Notes under the pieces: model-generated
Seen by the model: only the letters and a program-made list of their open reading frames with translations
Told to the model about the DNA's origin: nothing
The model's database searches: none
In this document: positions 35,535 to 50,753 of the stretch, one piece after another
How the letters are laid out: every line of letters starts with the position of its first letter
How positions within the stretch are numbered: position 1 is the first letter of the stretch
Program-made: the position numbers and the translations under genes
NCBI GenBank assembly: GCA_963680875.1
Contig: OY804582.1
Span: 48,874,646 to 48,938,645, forward strand
Source: Bathymodiolus brooksi
Lineage: Eukaryota; Mollusca; Bivalvia; Mytilida; Modiolidae
DNA: 64,000 nucleotides
Direction: 5' to 3'

Positions 35535-35953
35535 TAACAGCCTGGATACGGTGATTATACTACTAATCTATATAATTAATACATATATGACTCTTGACAA
35601 TGTATGTTCAGAACTGACGAATACATGAACTTTTAAAGTATATTCTCGCAATAAAATTAACAAGTAACGAGTCGACCTCAAATAATTACAAATAAGACAT
35701 AATACAGGTGAACTTGAATTAACGACATATACGCGTGAATCGATAGGACGTATGCCAATACAAGTATTTCGTTTTATATTTGTTATTTGTCATCTAATTT
35801 GGCTTTGCAAATATCAAACATGTAGAAATATAAAATACAAATGTATTTGCAAAAGGAAATGTATTAAGTGAATACATTCTAACTTTTTTGAAAATAATAA
35901 ATTCGACTCTCACGGATCGCGTGATTATTTTATTTATATCTACAGTTAAAAGA

Positions 35954-36052
35954 GGGTGTGTTGTTTTCCACAAAGACGCTCGTGGCAAGCAATTACCACC
36001 CACTTTTTGTTTAACTTTCTGTATACATATTCATGTGGAAAACAACACACCC
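35954..36052. repeat. 18-bp inverted repeats (unit 2)
   Basis: Copy of the 17,527 structure. Confidence 0.7.
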
Positions 36053-36311
36053 ATAATTTATCATAAAAAATATCATAATTATCAAAAATATATATACTGT
36101 CGTTTAAAGCATCCTTTCTATATATTGAAAATGACGTTTATTTCTTTGTTTGATAGCTGTCATGGCAATTTCAACTTTTATGCAGAATATTTATGACTTA
36201 GTTATAATACAGTTTTAGAATTCGAAGAGTAATGTATTATTTTCTTATCGACAAGCTGGTGCTATTTGATTTTGAAAGTGTATGCTTCATATCAATTATA
36301 TCCATAAGCCA

Positions 36312-36554
36312 ATCGTTGGTGCAATGATAAGCGAGCTCGCACCAAGTGATATGCATCGTGGGTTCGAGTTGCGGGCAGGTCAAAACACATACACTTGCTT
36401 TATTTAGCAAGGACAATGAAAAGGAAACAAATAGTGCTCGCTTAGTGAAAACGGCCATCACCATAAGCTTAACGAGCTCCAACCTATCTCGCCATGATAT
36501 TGCTGAAGAATTGCTATTTTTTTACGTTAAATAACAATCACTCACTCACTCCCC
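36312..36554 (+). mobile_element. tRNA-derived SINE (sub-repeat B, unit 2)
   Basis: Copy of the SINE at 17,885 in unit 2. Confidence 0.6.
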
Positions 36555-39409
36555 TATTCCATATCTCCAGGATATAAACATCTGACTTATTTTTTCTTCA
36601 AGTTCAGACCCTTCTACGTGGAAATCAGGTTGTTCTTTTTTATGTTAACCTTCACAACACTAAAGTTCACCAAACAGGAATTAAACTGATATACAACTAA
36701 AAAGATCTGAATGTTAGCGTATCATTCGCTCCTTCATCTCGGGGATAGCAAAACGAGGGTTACACTCGAAGGTACAGTGTGCTAGTCCCATGCGTCTCTG
36801 ATGTATTTCTCTTGCAATATACCGTTTCTGACCTTTATCAAAGACATACCAAAAAACAGCAACTTCACCCGAGACAAGAATGACTACGGGTGGTAGCATG
36901 CTATGTCGATCCATCATAGCCAGGCTGTCAGCAACCTGTCTCACAAAGGTCTAGTATAACTACAAGATTGGGAAGACCAATATCAAATGCGCTATTTTAT
37001 TTTAGAAATATTGCAGCCGTTTAATATAAATATGGTTCTTACATAGGTGAAGAAGCGAATGCGGGATAATTGTCTGCTGGTTTTAATTCCTAATATATTT
37101 CTAAGGGATCAATATCAGTTATTTCTCACAATACCATTTGACACTAACATAGCCATGTGATTTTAATTGGCTAGCCTGTCTGTTCCCTCTGGTTTTGTTG
37201 CTCCCAAAGACTTTTATATTATTTGACTTTTTTATTTGGGCGCACTTTATGAAGTGCTACACTCGAAGGTACTGTTTGTTAGTCCCAGGCGTTTCTTATG
37301 TATTTCAATTGCAATATACCGTTTCTGACCCACATCAAAGACATACCAGAAACATCAACTTCATCCGAGTCAAAAACGCTTGCAGGTGATAGCCTTCTAT
37401 TTCGATCCATCATAACTCGGTTGACAGCAACTTGCCTCACAAAGGTTCAGTATCACTAGAGGATGAAGAAGACCAATAGTAAATGAGCTATTTTATTTTA
37501 GAAATATTGCTGTATTACTCGACACATGTTCGCGGTTTCCTTGAAAACGCTACCATTCAATATAAACATGGTCCTTACATGGGTGAATGAGCGAAGATAT
37601 GGTATTTTTTTCTAGTTTAATTCACAATTCAATTCTAAGGGGTCAATTTCAGTTATTTCTGAAAACTTGTAAATATTCATTTGATTTTAATTGTCTATAT
37701 TTTCTATTCTCTCTGGTTTTGTTGCTCCCAAAGATTTTTATATTATTTGGCTTTCAATTTGGGCGCCCTTTATGAAGGTTATTCCAGAAACGTGTCGCGC
37801 GCTCTGAATTAGATATATACGTATTTATCTGAAACATACAGCAATACTGTATGTCCTAGAAATAATGCTTTCATATAAATTAACATTGCATTTATTTTAC
37901 ATATTTAGCAAAATCTGCTCCAAGGAGACATTTGCTTATCATAACCCATTCAATAATTTTTTCAATGATTTTACTCGTGTCAGTTTTGAAATGGGTAACT
38001 TGGTTAATAACGTCCCCATATAAATATACATGGAAAAGCATACACATTTTTATGTATACACAAGATCTGTATAGTGGTAGTAAAATATAGTGCACATTTT
38101 CAACAATTTATTAAAGCGTATCAACAAAAATGAGTTCCAAGAAAAACATAGTCGAACATGACATTTCATTTCCTTATTAAGTAAGAAAGAATATGCGTAT
38201 AAATGAACATGAGAGACTAGTTTATTTTGTTATGTGTGATATCCTAGTATGTGTCAAAGTTCCGTGTTGTTATGTCAGTTACGATTTCCACATAAAAAAT
38301 GTGTGTAGAGGGCTTATGTCTTATAACGTTATTTGTATGTGTTTGCACATAGTGGAGTCCAGCACATATTGTGTTGTGTTTTTGTTTTGTTTGTCTTCGG
38401 CGTGTGTACTCTATCTGTCAGTTTATCTGGATTGTCCACTTTTGATTGCCCCTTTGGTATCTAATATTATATCTTGTGCTAACTATCATTTTGACATTGG
38501 TATTTTTTTGTGTTTTATGAAATGTATACGTTATCGCAAATTAATAATAATTGCATTGTTTATTAATTATAAATTGCAATAATTTATAGATCTTATAATT
38601 CATGTCAATCCAAAACACTGACTACTGGGTGGATAATACCATCGACGACTAAAATACCACAAGTAGATGTATCAATCTCTAGTCATAAGTAGTAGATGTA
38701 TATTTTAATTCGTGTCTTGTGGGTACACTTATTAATTCAAACATCGCTTTGAGCAAGATCATCTTGGTTAAAAAGAAATACAAAATTGTTATCAAAATTA
38801 CTTTTTGTCTTCTTTAGTCAGACGTCAGCTTTAGTTGATATAGTAGAGACACTATGTGTTTCCGAAACTACGAACGTAACGCTTATAATATTCTCTCATA
38901 GATATAACTAAGTGAATAGATTTGTCTTGTATATCATTATATGTTTTGCTTTTCATTTTATTATAGCAGAGACAATATACTTGTCTTAAGTTATATGATA
39001 TTTGTGTTGTGTCATGAAACACTGATAACGATGGTTATAGAAATACATATCTGATGCCTTAAATTGATATAGGTTATTTGACAGTGAATAAACAAACCTA
39101 GTTTCATATGGTCTGTTGCATTCCGAAATAAAACCTGTGTTCTTGCATTAATGTAATTACAGTGTAAGTATATGGTCCGTTTGTTCTATTTTCAAAACAA
39201 AAGACTAGTACAATAATTTGACTTACTATATGAAACGATAAATGTCAGTTAATAGTGTATAATACATTTCTCTGACGTCACTATTGTTCGAAGAGTGGAT
39301 TATTTTTAAGAATCTACAGTTTATTCTTTTGTTCTTGAATATATGAATTTTAACCTTTTACTGTTTTATGCTTAAAAACTTATAATACATATTGTAGGAC
39401 TTTCGGGTA

Positions 39410-39487
39410 TAGAACCACTGCTGGGCTTTTTCAAGTCTACTTTGACTTTCAACCACTCGGCTACGGTGACCACACTTCTATACTGTA
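39410..39487 (-). pseudogene. tRNA-Ser-like element (unit 2)
   Basis: Copy of 20,983-21,060. Confidence 0.45.
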
Positions 39488-40470
39488 TAATTAGTATATA
39501 TATATATCTTGATAGTAAGCGTTGTTAAAAAAATATCAACAATTTGTTTAAAGAAGCAATTGATCAATATATGCAAGACACGAGACAAGTATTTCAGGTC
39601 TGGCATAAATTAAGTTCAGAACTGACGAGTATGTGAACTTTTAAAATGTATTTTCGCAATACAAAAACAACTAACGAACCGACCGCAAGTAATAACAAAT
39701 TAGACAGACCACAGTTGAACATTTGGGAAAATTGAAAGACCTTGAAATATCTAAATATAAACGATTTTATTCACTTGAAAGACCTTGGAATATCTAAATA
39801 TAAACGAGAATCGAAAGCACGGATGACGATAAAATGTTGCTGTTTATTTTCTGTTAATTGTGGCTTATTTAGCTTTCTGAACATTAAAAAGGTAAAAATA
39901 TAAAATGAAAACACTGCTGTAGATAGAAATGTATTGTGTAAGAGATTATACTCCAACTTGTAGATTCTTAGAAATAATCAACTCGAACCTTACGGGTCTT
40001 GATTATTTTTAAGAATCTACAGTTGGAGTGTATTCTCCACTACTTATTGGGTGTTATGTATATTGTTTGTCACATATTATTGTAAGCACGTTTCTTAAGG
40101 AAGTGTGATATACAGATTAAAGGGCGTTGGGTACATTTGTTACGTCGAAGTATATAAACGAATAACGTTACTTTGGAAAATAACATACCATTACAATAAA
40201 GACTCATGGTTTCCTGAATTTGACGTTGTAATTTAAATACTTACAGTATACATTGCCATCCCGAGATCAATTCAAATGGAAATATAAAGGCGTCACAGTA
40301 AACGTTCAGTGGTTGTAGGAAATTAACTACAGCTAAACATCACTAGTAACAATTATGATGTAAACTACTCAGCAAAGGAAACAATACAATGATGTTAAGA
40401 ACATGTGTTAATATTGCCGTGTTTGTTATGCCCATATGAATCTAAGTTATACGGCTTCTTCGATTTTTTT

Positions 40471-42143
40471 GGTGATCTGAATATCATTCAACATGAGAGT
40501 CTCCGAAAGGTGATTTCTCATGGTCCTAAATTCAGAGAACCTCAACACATCAATTGGAAACATAATTTTAAGATAATTATGGATGCTGTTGAAGATTATG
40601 CCAGAAGGTGGATAAAGAGAGAAGTAGACCAAGATCCTGAGTTAGAGTCCTTGTCAGACTGGGTTAGAACAATTAGGTCTCTAGTACAAGGTCGGATTCA
40701 CAAACTCAAAAATTGTGTTAATAGTCGATTTAAGTCTGTATTTAAAGACCAAGAAGCTGTTAAGTGTCTTTCCTCTCTTCGTGACAAATATGTTATCGTT
40801 CCTGCGGACAAGGCTTCCAACAATATCGTGTTTGTATGCAAATCATATTACTTCGAATGCCTAATCAAGGAATTAGGCATAAATAGCAACACCTCTAGTA
40901 ATACCACATACAAACCAACTTCGTTCGACAAAGATGAAATCCTAGCTAACCACAGATCATTCATGACCTCTTTAAACATTCCCTCTGGTAAAGAGTCTGA
41001 GGATTTACCCTATTTATATTGGATACCTAAACTCCATAAGACACCATACAAAGAAAGGTACATAGCGGGATCATCAACTTGTTCGACGAAAGAATTGTCT
41101 ATTCACCTGACAAAGATTCTGTCTGCAGTAAAAGAGGGACAACAGAAATATTGTGAAACTGTTTACTCGCGTAGTGGCATAAATCACATGTGGATTTTGA
41201 AAAACTCTAAAGATCTTTTGGATAACCTGAAATCAAGATCTTTCTCTCAGGTATCCTCAATCAAAACTTTAGATTTTTCAACTCTATATACCACCCTACC
41301 GCATGACAAATTAAAAACCCGCTTAATTAAAACAACTCATAAAGCTTTTAGTCATGGAAACTATGGCTCAAAATTTGTGTGTTAGGCTACAATTCCACAT
41401 ATTTTTCAAACAAAATTCATAAAGGTAAAACATGCTACTCCGAGGAACAAGTGATCAGTATGCTGGAGTTCCTCATCGATAACATATTTGTCTCCTTTGG
41501 AGGGACACTGTTTCAGCAGGTCGTCGGCATACCAATGGGTACGAATTGTGCCCCTCTTCTAGCCGATTTATTTTTATACTCATACGAGTCGGAGTTTCTT
41601 CAAAAGCTTGTAAAAGATAAGAAGATTCATGAGGCTAGAGCCTTTAATTTCACATACAGGTATATTGATGACGTTTTATCTATCAATAATTCTAGATTTG
41701 CAGAATTTCTTCCATTGATATATCCTCCAGAGCTGGAAGTTAAAGAGACCACCGATACAGCTTCGTCCGCATCATTTTTGGACTTATACCTCGAATTTGA
41801 CGACAGTGGTCAACTCAGTACTAAAATTTATGATAAGCGGGACGACTTCAATTTTAAAATCATAAATTTTCCAAACATGTGCAGCAATATACCAGCTTCT
41901 CCTGCATATGGTGTTTACATCTCGCAATTGATTCGCTATGCAAGGGCCAGTAGCAATTATTCTGATTTCCTGAAACGTCATCTTCATCTGAGAAACAGGC
42001 TACTGGACCAGGGCTATAAAAAGATTCGCCTTATTCGATCTCTTAAAAAGTTTATATTCCGATACCAATATCTTGTCGAAATATATTCCGTCTCTGCAGA
42101 AATAATTATAAGCGATGCATTTTCCTATAGTGAAAATGTATAA
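40471..42143 (+). pseudogene. Penelope-like reverse transcriptase F1, copy 3
   Basis: Nearly identical to copy 2, with the same chimeric 22-residue start (from 40,405), the same 1-bp deletion splitting it into 40,405-41,385 and 41,379-42,143, and the same motifs. It therefore derives from a copy that already had the lesion. Copy 1, with a continuous core but more substitutions, is the outlier. The domain layout is as for copy 2. Confidence 0.75.
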
Positions 42144-42517
42144 AGATAAAGAAGTCCAAAATGTCAAGAATTTTTTTGTCAATGTGTGACGTAAAAATAT
42201 TTTTGACATTTACGTCACCGAATATGGTACTGCTTTGACAACTATTTGACCTATTTTGTTCCTGTATTTAAATACTGTTACAGTGACAGCCGGAACCTTT
42301 GAACCGTAATGAGAGCGGGAGGTTTGGCGCCTTAAAATCTGATTCAACCCACCATTTCTTTAGAAATGCCTGTACCAAGTCAGGGTCATTACGGTTTTCA
42401 CAGTTTTCCGGTTGTTGACTGATTTTGTCTGTTTATATAATTATGAGTTTTGACTTTCCCTTTATAAGATTGTTCGGAGTTTGGTAATTTTGTTATTACC
42501 TTTATTTTCATCCAATA
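42144..42517 (+). repeat. F1 RT 3' UTR, unit 3
   Basis: Same trailer as in unit 2, shortened by 2 bp near 42,507 (tttattttcatcc instead of tttatttatcatcc). Confidence 0.6.
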
Positions 42518-42856
42518 ATATGTGTACCACAGTTACCTGATATTGTTTGAACTCGCGCGAATTTATGATTTCCATACATTCGCACTCAATTGACAATAAC
42601 AGGATGTATGTTTTATTTTTTTATTCATTTAATTGTCTTTTTAATGGATATAAGATAATAATAACAATATTCTTTTAAATTACTATAGTATATTTTCCGA
42701 TATCAATAAACAAGAAAAAAACGTAAGCTTGTATACTTGGTTATTTCTAATACTTGATATTTAATGAAAGGCACACTCGCTTGGCGAAATATCAATCAGT
42801 AAACCCATTTTAAAGTTGTAGTTGGAATATGTTTTTGCAACAATGGTATTATTGTA

Positions 42857-43004
42857 TACATTACTATTGAAACAAAAGAAGCTGTCCGTATTGGACATAG
42901 CAAATTTCTTTTTGTGCACCTCGGCCTTCACCTGAGTAGTCAAGCTGAAAAAGAACCCCGCTATGTCCAATACGGACCGCTTCTTTTGTCTCAATAGTAC
43001 TGTA
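42857..43004. repeat. 148-bp palindrome, MITE-like (unit 3)
   Basis: Third copy of the hairpin, identical to unit 2 in the loop base. Confidence 0.8.
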
Positions 43005-44166
43005 TATTTTACTTACAGCTATTCGCAGCCGGTGAAAAATATTAAGAAGGTATCCGATGATTATTGTACCACCATAGTCTGATATGGGATATCAGATTCC
43101 AAATAAACATCTGTGCTATTCCATTATTTAGATGAAACATATTATCTTACGACCACATCTAAGCGCTTTGGATCACAAGTTAAATGATTTATTCAATAAA
43201 ATACTTTTATGTAAGCAAATAAATATTCCTGTCCATTCTTGATTGCCCCTTCGTTTAGTTCCTATCATGATTTCCTTGTTAGCGGGCTGGTCCTAACAGG
43301 AAAACTACTGAGCCCATGGTTCCCTGTTGCTAAGTGGAAATCATCACTCCGAAAGCTTTCCGATCGCCAACACATCTTGGTTAACTGCTACGTGTCATGT
43401 GCATCACACATGACCACATATATTTTCCGTTTGTCGTTCCGAAGCACTTGAGTTCTCCAGGTTTTTGTTCTTGTCTTAGTGGGGCTCGTGTTGTTCATGT
43501 TGTGCATGTTGGCAACTTATATGACGTCATTAATTGCAATGTCAGGTACCATGTCCGAGTAAAAACGACGTTCGAATTATCTCGACTCCCAATTCTTCTG
43601 TAGGGGGTTCATTTTTGTTATTGATGTTATTTGTATTGTGTTAAGTATACTGGTATCCAACACGATCTATATAGTTTCTGTTCTTTTATCTCCATCTTTG
43701 TACTGATGTTGGTTTGTGTCACTTCAAATGTGGAATTCGTGCCTTCAACGTGGTCTAAGCACTTTCATTCATAAACAAAAACAACTACCGGTGGCGTTGG
43801 TGTATGCAAATAAATTGTAGGTCTATATACTCTAGACTTTTAAATATTTCTACTGATTCCCCGTCTATCGTATTAATAGTACTATATAAGTACTAATGTA
43901 TGCATAATGATAACATAAAGGTTATCCTATTCTGTGAAATCATTATTAATCTTGGCGTTCTTATTTTCGTGGATTTCGCGGATTTCTTGGGTCACGCAAA
44001 ACTTAAAAATTGAAATCCAACTAAATAACATTTTCCCATTGATGCTTGCCTATAGTGCTTGAAACCACGAATTCAAGAACCCAAGGATCACTGCAGTTTG
44101 TAGAAATCACGAATATTGGTGCTAACGAACAAAAGTACTTTCACATTATGTAGAATTCAACACTGT

Positions 44167-44987
44167 TGGTGTGTATGCTATGGAAGTTTTAAGCTATGAA
44201 ACAAATACAATAATGGCGTATGAATTTCGAATCCGTTATAAATCCGTAGTTTTCTGTGTAGTGTTTTGTATATCACTGTTTGCCCTTTTGTCCGTTTATC
44301 CTTTAGTCGCTTCATTGTTTGTCCTTCCACTATTTACGGCTTCTGATCAAGCCTTTCTTACGTATATATTACTGATCATCTTCAGACAGATAGGGAACAT
44401 ATGCCTATCATTCCTACGTAATCAGTAATAATTGTTGTAGACCTAACTGTTGCGTAGAAACACCGAACTAAATATTATCCTCCGTCAATATCATTTCTTT
44501 CCAATGAAGTTTTTATCCTGTCCATCATTTCCTTTGTGCATTATATGCAGACTTTATACACAGGAGTTTTTCAAGGAAAATCAAACGAATATATCCCGTT
44601 CCTTTAATTTAAGGTTTCGCTATATAGATGATTCCTATCAATACATATGTTTTATGATGTTGTCGATGGTATCTATTTCATTCAGCTTGAGTTAAAGGAT
44701 GTCAAAGATACAGCGAAGTCTGCTTCATACCTTGTCCTACACCTTGACACTGATAGTGAGGACCCTTTAAGAGGGACATTTTATGACACTATAAATAATT
44801 TCAATGTTTCCATTGTAAGCTTACTATTTATATATTTGTGTATATATCAACATTCCAGTAGCACATGAATATGGAGTGTATATCTCTCAGCTGATCGCAT
44901 ATTCTTGAACTTGTGGCTCCTGTTATGATCTGCGTGATAGAGGGTTACTACTGGTAATGAAGCAGCTACTGAATCAATAGTTTTTAG
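44167..44987 (+). pseudogene. F2 Penelope-like RT relic, unit 3
   Basis: Third copy of the same broken RT relic. The lesions are the same as in units 1 and 2. Confidence 0.65.
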
Positions 44988-46136
44988 CGGTTAAGTTGAA
45001 GTAATATCTTCGAATGTTTTACGGTCACCACCATGGCTTGGTTAACCGTTACGGAATATCTGTGTTACAAATGACCAGGGATATGTTTTGTTTGTTGTAA
45101 TCACAATCCAGTCATTTTTTCATTCATGACTCTTGACAATGTATGTTCAGAACTCACGAGTACTTGAACTTTTAAAGTATATTCTCGCAATACAACCAAC
45201 AAATATACGAATCGACCTCAAGTAATCACAAATAAGACATGACATAGGTTGAACTTGGATTAAAGAAAAATAAGCATGAATCGATAGGACGCATGCCAAT
45301 GCAAGTTTTTCCTTTTATATTTGTTATTTGTCATCTAATTTGGCTTTGTAAATATCATATTTGTAACAATAAAAATTAAAAAAGCATCTAGTGATTATTT
45401 CATTTAAATCTACAGTTAGAGTGTATTCTCCATTACGTAACATACAGAACCTTGCTTTATCTCTGTTATTAATTTAACCAATTCTCGAATTAGTATCTGA
45501 TACAACAAATCACAAATCAGATAAATCTAACCTGATATGTAAGGTAATCAGAACGTACCTCACTAATTAAACGTTAGAAACAGAAGGGAAAATATATAAT
45601 GGACAATCCAGAAACAATTACAAAATCTTACAATGTTAGAGAACTAAGCTATCGTATTCATAAAAGCTTGCAGCTGTACGATTTTTAAACTTTCGAACTA
45701 TCTTGCCTTCGGGATAATAAGAGTATATAGTTTCGACCTGTGTGAAAAAAGTGATGAAATAACACAATAGTTTTATTAAACATGAACATGTTTTCAGAAA
45801 GTTAAACAAAAAATGGGTGGTAATTGCTTGCCACGAGCGTCTTTGTGGAAAACAACACAAACATACTTTATCATAACAAATATCATAATTATCAAAAATA
45901 TATATACTGTCATTTAAAGCATCTTTTCTATTTATTGCAAAGGACGTTTATTTCTTTGTTTGATAGCTAACATGGCAACTTCAAAAGCTTGTCAACTATT
46001 TTGCAGAGTATATTTGTATTTAGTTATAAATGCGGTTTTAGAATTCGAACTGTATTATTTTCTTATCGACAAGCTGGTGCTATTTGATTTTGAAGGTGTT
46101 TGCTTCATATCAATTATATCCCTAAGCCAATCGTTG

Positions 46137-46474
46137 GAGCAATGATAAGCGAGCTCGCCCCGAGTGATATACATCGTGGGTTCGAGTCAACCCAATGGCT
46201 AGAAATTGGTATTCGCTGCTTCTAGGCTAAGTAAACTCCTTTAAGGAGAAAGTGGCGACGGGTGTCGCGGAATTATGATGATGTGTCCTGATGACTTATC
46301 TTCCCACAGACTATTGCTTTAATGAGCAAGCACAATATATATTAAACAAATCGTGTTCGCTTAGTAAAAACGGCCATCACCATAAGCTTAGCGATCTGCA
46401 ACCTATCTCGCCAAGATATTGCTGAAGAATTGCTCATTTTTACGTTAAATAGCAATCACTCACTGACTCATTCC
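46137..46474 (+). mobile_element. tRNA-derived SINE (sub-repeat A, unit 3)
   Basis: Copy of the SINE at 9,285 in unit 3. Confidence 0.6.
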
Positions 46475-47473
46475 ATAGCTCCATGATATAAACATCTGAC
46501 TTATTTTGTCTTCATGTTCAGACCCTTCTACGTGGAAATCATGTTGTTCTTTTTTATGTTAACCTTCACAACACTAAAGTTCACCAAACAGGTATTAAAC
46601 TGATATACAACTAAAAAGATCTGAATGTTAGCGTATGATTCTCTCCTTCATCGGGGATAGCAAAACGAGGGTTACACTCGAATGTACAGTTTGCTAGTCC
46701 CAGGCGTCTCTGATGTATTTCTATTGCAATATACCGTTTCTGACCTTTATCAAAGACATACCAAAAAACAGAAACTTCATCCGAGACAAGATTGACTACG
46801 GATGATAGCCTGGTACCTCGATCCATCATAACCAGGCTGTCAGCAGCCTCTCTCATAAAGATCCAGTATAACTACAAGATTGGGAAGACCAATATCAAAT
46901 GCGCTATTTTATTTTAGAATAATTGCTGTATTACTCGACACACACGCTCGGTTTCATCGTAAACACTGTCATCTAATGTGAATATGGTTCTTGCATAGGC
47001 GAAGAAGCGAAAATGGGATAATTGTCTGCAGGTTTTAATTCCTAATGTAATTCTAAGGGATCAATATCAGTTATTTCTGACAATACCATTTGACACTTGA
47101 ACATAATCATTAGATTGTCTGTTCCCTCTGGTTTTGTTGCTCCCAAAGACTTTTATATTATTTGACATTTTTATGTGGGCGTACTTTATGAAGGTTATAT
47201 TCCAGAAACGTGTCGCACGCACTGAGTTAGACATATATGTATTTATCCTGCAATGACAGCATTTACCGACCAATATAGCCTGCCTAATATATTTTTTGAT
47301 ATTGGTCAGTTATAAATAGAACATTTTTTGATATTGGTCAGTTATAAATAGAACATACAAATGTAAAACGGGGCACATCGGGGGATATTGTTTTCAAATA
47401 CATACATAAAATTATTTCAAATACTTTTATCATCGTCCAGTAAACGTTTATTTACGATTTAAAATTGCAGGAT

Positions 47474-47631
47474 AAATACAATACATGTGCACTGTCGAAG
47501 CATATAGGTAAATATGTGTATTCGGCGCGAAATGCGGGAAAAGGCTCGGCAAAGCCTCGCCTTTTCCCGCGTTTCTAAGCCTCATACACATATTACCCAT
47601 ATGCTTCGACAGTGCACAAGTATTGTATATT
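47474..47631. repeat. 158-bp palindrome (unit 3)
   Basis: Identical copy of the 10,622 palindrome. Confidence 0.85.
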
Positions 47632-49335
47632 TATTGTAAATATACGACAATATTGCTTATCATAGTTTTCAACAATTTATTAAAGCGTATCGGTACAAAA
47701 TGAGTTCCATATAAAATAGAGTTCAACATGACATTTCACCCTCGGTTTTTTTTGTGGGGTCCGGCTAGCTAATCTTTTTACTATTTTTCTTTGTAATGTA
47801 AATTTATGTGTCCGAGTTCCGTGTTGTGATGTCCGTTACGATTCCCGAATTAAATGTTCAGTTCATCTTTACCTCTAGTTGCTAGTAGGAGAGGTCATGT
47901 CTTATTTACGTTAGTTGTGTTTGTTTGCGGATAGTGGTGTCCAACACATATTGTGTTGTGTTTGTGTTTTGTTTGTCATCGGCGTATGTAATGTATATAG
48001 CTGAATATTGTAATGTTATATTGAATTAATTAATAAATTATGTTTAAACTAACACATATTGTGTTGTGCTTGTGTTTTGTTTGTCATCGGCGTGTGTACC
48101 CTATCAGCAAGTTTCTCTGAATTGTCCATTTTTAATTGCCCCGTCAGTATATCTCTAGCGTATATTACACTTAGACACACGATCAAGTAAAGAAACAACT
48201 TTTTATTGCTGTTCGTCATATTTTGATATTTTGCTTCACGTGTATCTTCTTTTCTGTTAATTCCGTCAATTTAAACCGTGTCAATTTATGGCGTTACATA
48301 TTTAAAGTCGAACGCACATTTCTTATGTACAAAAAGTACGTGTATTTTGCTTTTGTGTTTTCGTTTGTTTCATATATGTATGTAATAACTTATCTAGTTT
48401 TTATACAATAATTAACCAATGTATGACATAGCACCACACAATAATTGATACCGACTATTCCGCACTATTTCACATTGATACAGACCACATATCATACCAA
48501 TTGTTTTGAAAACGTATCTGCTATTCCGATTTTTCTTGTTTATAGGCATAGGTGCTTCCATTTATCTCATTTTGTTCAATTGTGAGTCTTGGCTACCTTT
48601 TTTGTTTAAATATATTGTTTCTGACGTTTGGAAATATTTGTGTAATCAACCTTTATTATCTCCCTTTACATCACTCTTGTATGATAGTCTATGTTTAACT
48701 GTAAACATTGCTCACAAATCGTGTTTTTCGATTTAAAAAAAAATGACGTCTCACTTTGTTAGAATTTTTATTTTCTGCATTTCCTTAAATGATTGCAGAA
48801 CAATAAATTATGTTGCAATATTTTTTTATGGTAACTGTTCAAATGTTAGATTGACTACACTATATGTATTGACAGAAATATAAAATAAACATATTAATGG
48901 TTTGCACCAGTTGTATGTTATAGTGATGTGCAATATTGGTCAGTTAATTTGTTTGCGTTAATTTTCATATTTTACCTGTATATATGATGACCTCATGATA
49001 CTTATACAACAACACATTTGACATGGTTTGAGATTCCGAGTGTTATACATGTAATACACGGATATCATAGTTCTATTTGATTACATGTATTTGTACGCAA
49101 CTCGTTTAACATTTCACTAGCACATTTATATTTATTGATGTAATACCGTAGGAGTAGCATATCTATGTTATTTACTGTAGTAAGATCATTTCAATCGTTT
49201 TTAATTCACCTACGCTGTATAATGTTTCTATTGTATAGACCACCACAGAATTAAAAGTTCTATAGTATTGCATTGAAGGTTTTTTTATGACAGTTTTAAT
49301 CTATAACTAATTATTTACTTTTATTTCTTTTTCAG

Positions 49336-49341
49336 TTATGG
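49336..49341 (+). other. Candidate 6-nt micro-exon (unit 3)
   Basis: Identical acceptor, TTATGG and donor as in unit 1. Confidence 0.35.
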
Positions 49342-50753
49342 GTAAGTGTTATGTTCATTATAGTTCTTTTAATTTAATTAAATATTATAATCACTTTTAA
49401 GGTATGTACTTGTGTATCTAATATGTTTACATTTTATATTCTGTGTTGCCTATGTAGATTATCTTACATATCATGACTTACACAATATATAATATCTACA
49501 TTACTGAAATACAACATCCAGTAGATTATATCTTGCACTAAATGTCATTATGACATTGACATTATTGTAAAATATACTCGTTATCGAAAAGTAATAATAA
49601 TTGCATTAGCTATGAATTATAAATTGCAATGATTTATATATCATATAAGGCATGGCAATCCAAAACACTGACTGCTGGGTAGATGATACCCTCGATGACT
49701 CAAATTTCACAAGTGAAAGAAAACCAAAGACTCTAGGCATCATGAGTTATATATGCCCGAGGGAGATTAACCACAGGTTTTAATGGTACATTATATGCGA
49801 ACTGTGAACTCATTCTTTACTGTACCAGTAATTATCATCCCAAAATGAATAAGTGTAATTATTTTTTATGACGAAGTAACACACAAGTTGCTAGATGTAA
49901 TCGGATGGTCGTACCTTTTTCTACTGGATCGAAATACATGCATATGTATTTGATTTCTTTCAAATATCAGATATGTCTCATTTTTTCTAACAAATGGATT
50001 GGCAGCATATGAAAACATAAACATCCTCTGGGATTTCGGGCAAAACTGTTTTGGTGTAGACAGTTTTAGTCGTAAATAAAGCTACATTAAACCTAGTAAA
50101 GTGTATGGATGTCCTGATTTTGATCAATCCAATGAAAATTAGACCTCCGCACATGCTCCCTATTTTCTATCGTTGGTCAGCGACTAAAAACAACAATAGA
50201 AAATAGGGAGGAAGTCCGGAGGTCTAATTTTAATTATATTTGATTTTGATACAATGTTAAGCACCGGATTTCCGTTGTCAACGAAACTCCAATCAATATG
50301 TGGCGTTGTTACTTAACTAATTATGTGAAAGACAGATATCAATTAAATTATTTTTTGTATCTTTTTGGGTTTTTGTTTTGCCATTATGTCTCTTTACGTT
50401 CTGAGTTCCGCGTTGTGTTGCCCGTTACAATTTCCGCATAGAAAACAATGTTCGGTTCGTCGTTACCACCATTTGTTTGTAGGAGGAATCATGTCTTGAT
50501 TACGTTATATGTGTTTGCTTTCGCATAGTGGTGTCCAATGCATATTGTGTTTTGGTTTTCTTCGTTTTGTGTACCCTATGTTGCCATTTTCTCTGGATTG
50601 TCAATTGTTGATTCCCTCTTTGGTGTTCTATAACGTTTATGTAAACAATAATTAGAAAAATAAATGATTTCCGTTCTTGTGTACGTATTTTAAATATTAT
50701 TGAATGTACGGGAATAGAACCCATGCTGTACTTTTTTTATCACTTCTGTCTAA

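Larger units (their letters stand above)
22208..40634 (+). repeat. Tandem array unit 2 (18.4 kb)
   Basis: Complete second unit. Its contents are those of unit 1 shifted by +18,427, and it runs without a break into unit 3. Private differences include 27,533 (ctttAtttg), 26,992 (gttaAagtg), 29,727 (cagtatTtctc) and 37,649 (caatTtcag), which argue against a simple copied sequence. Features not listed separately for this unit can be located by adding 18,427 to the unit 1 positions. Confidence 0.95.
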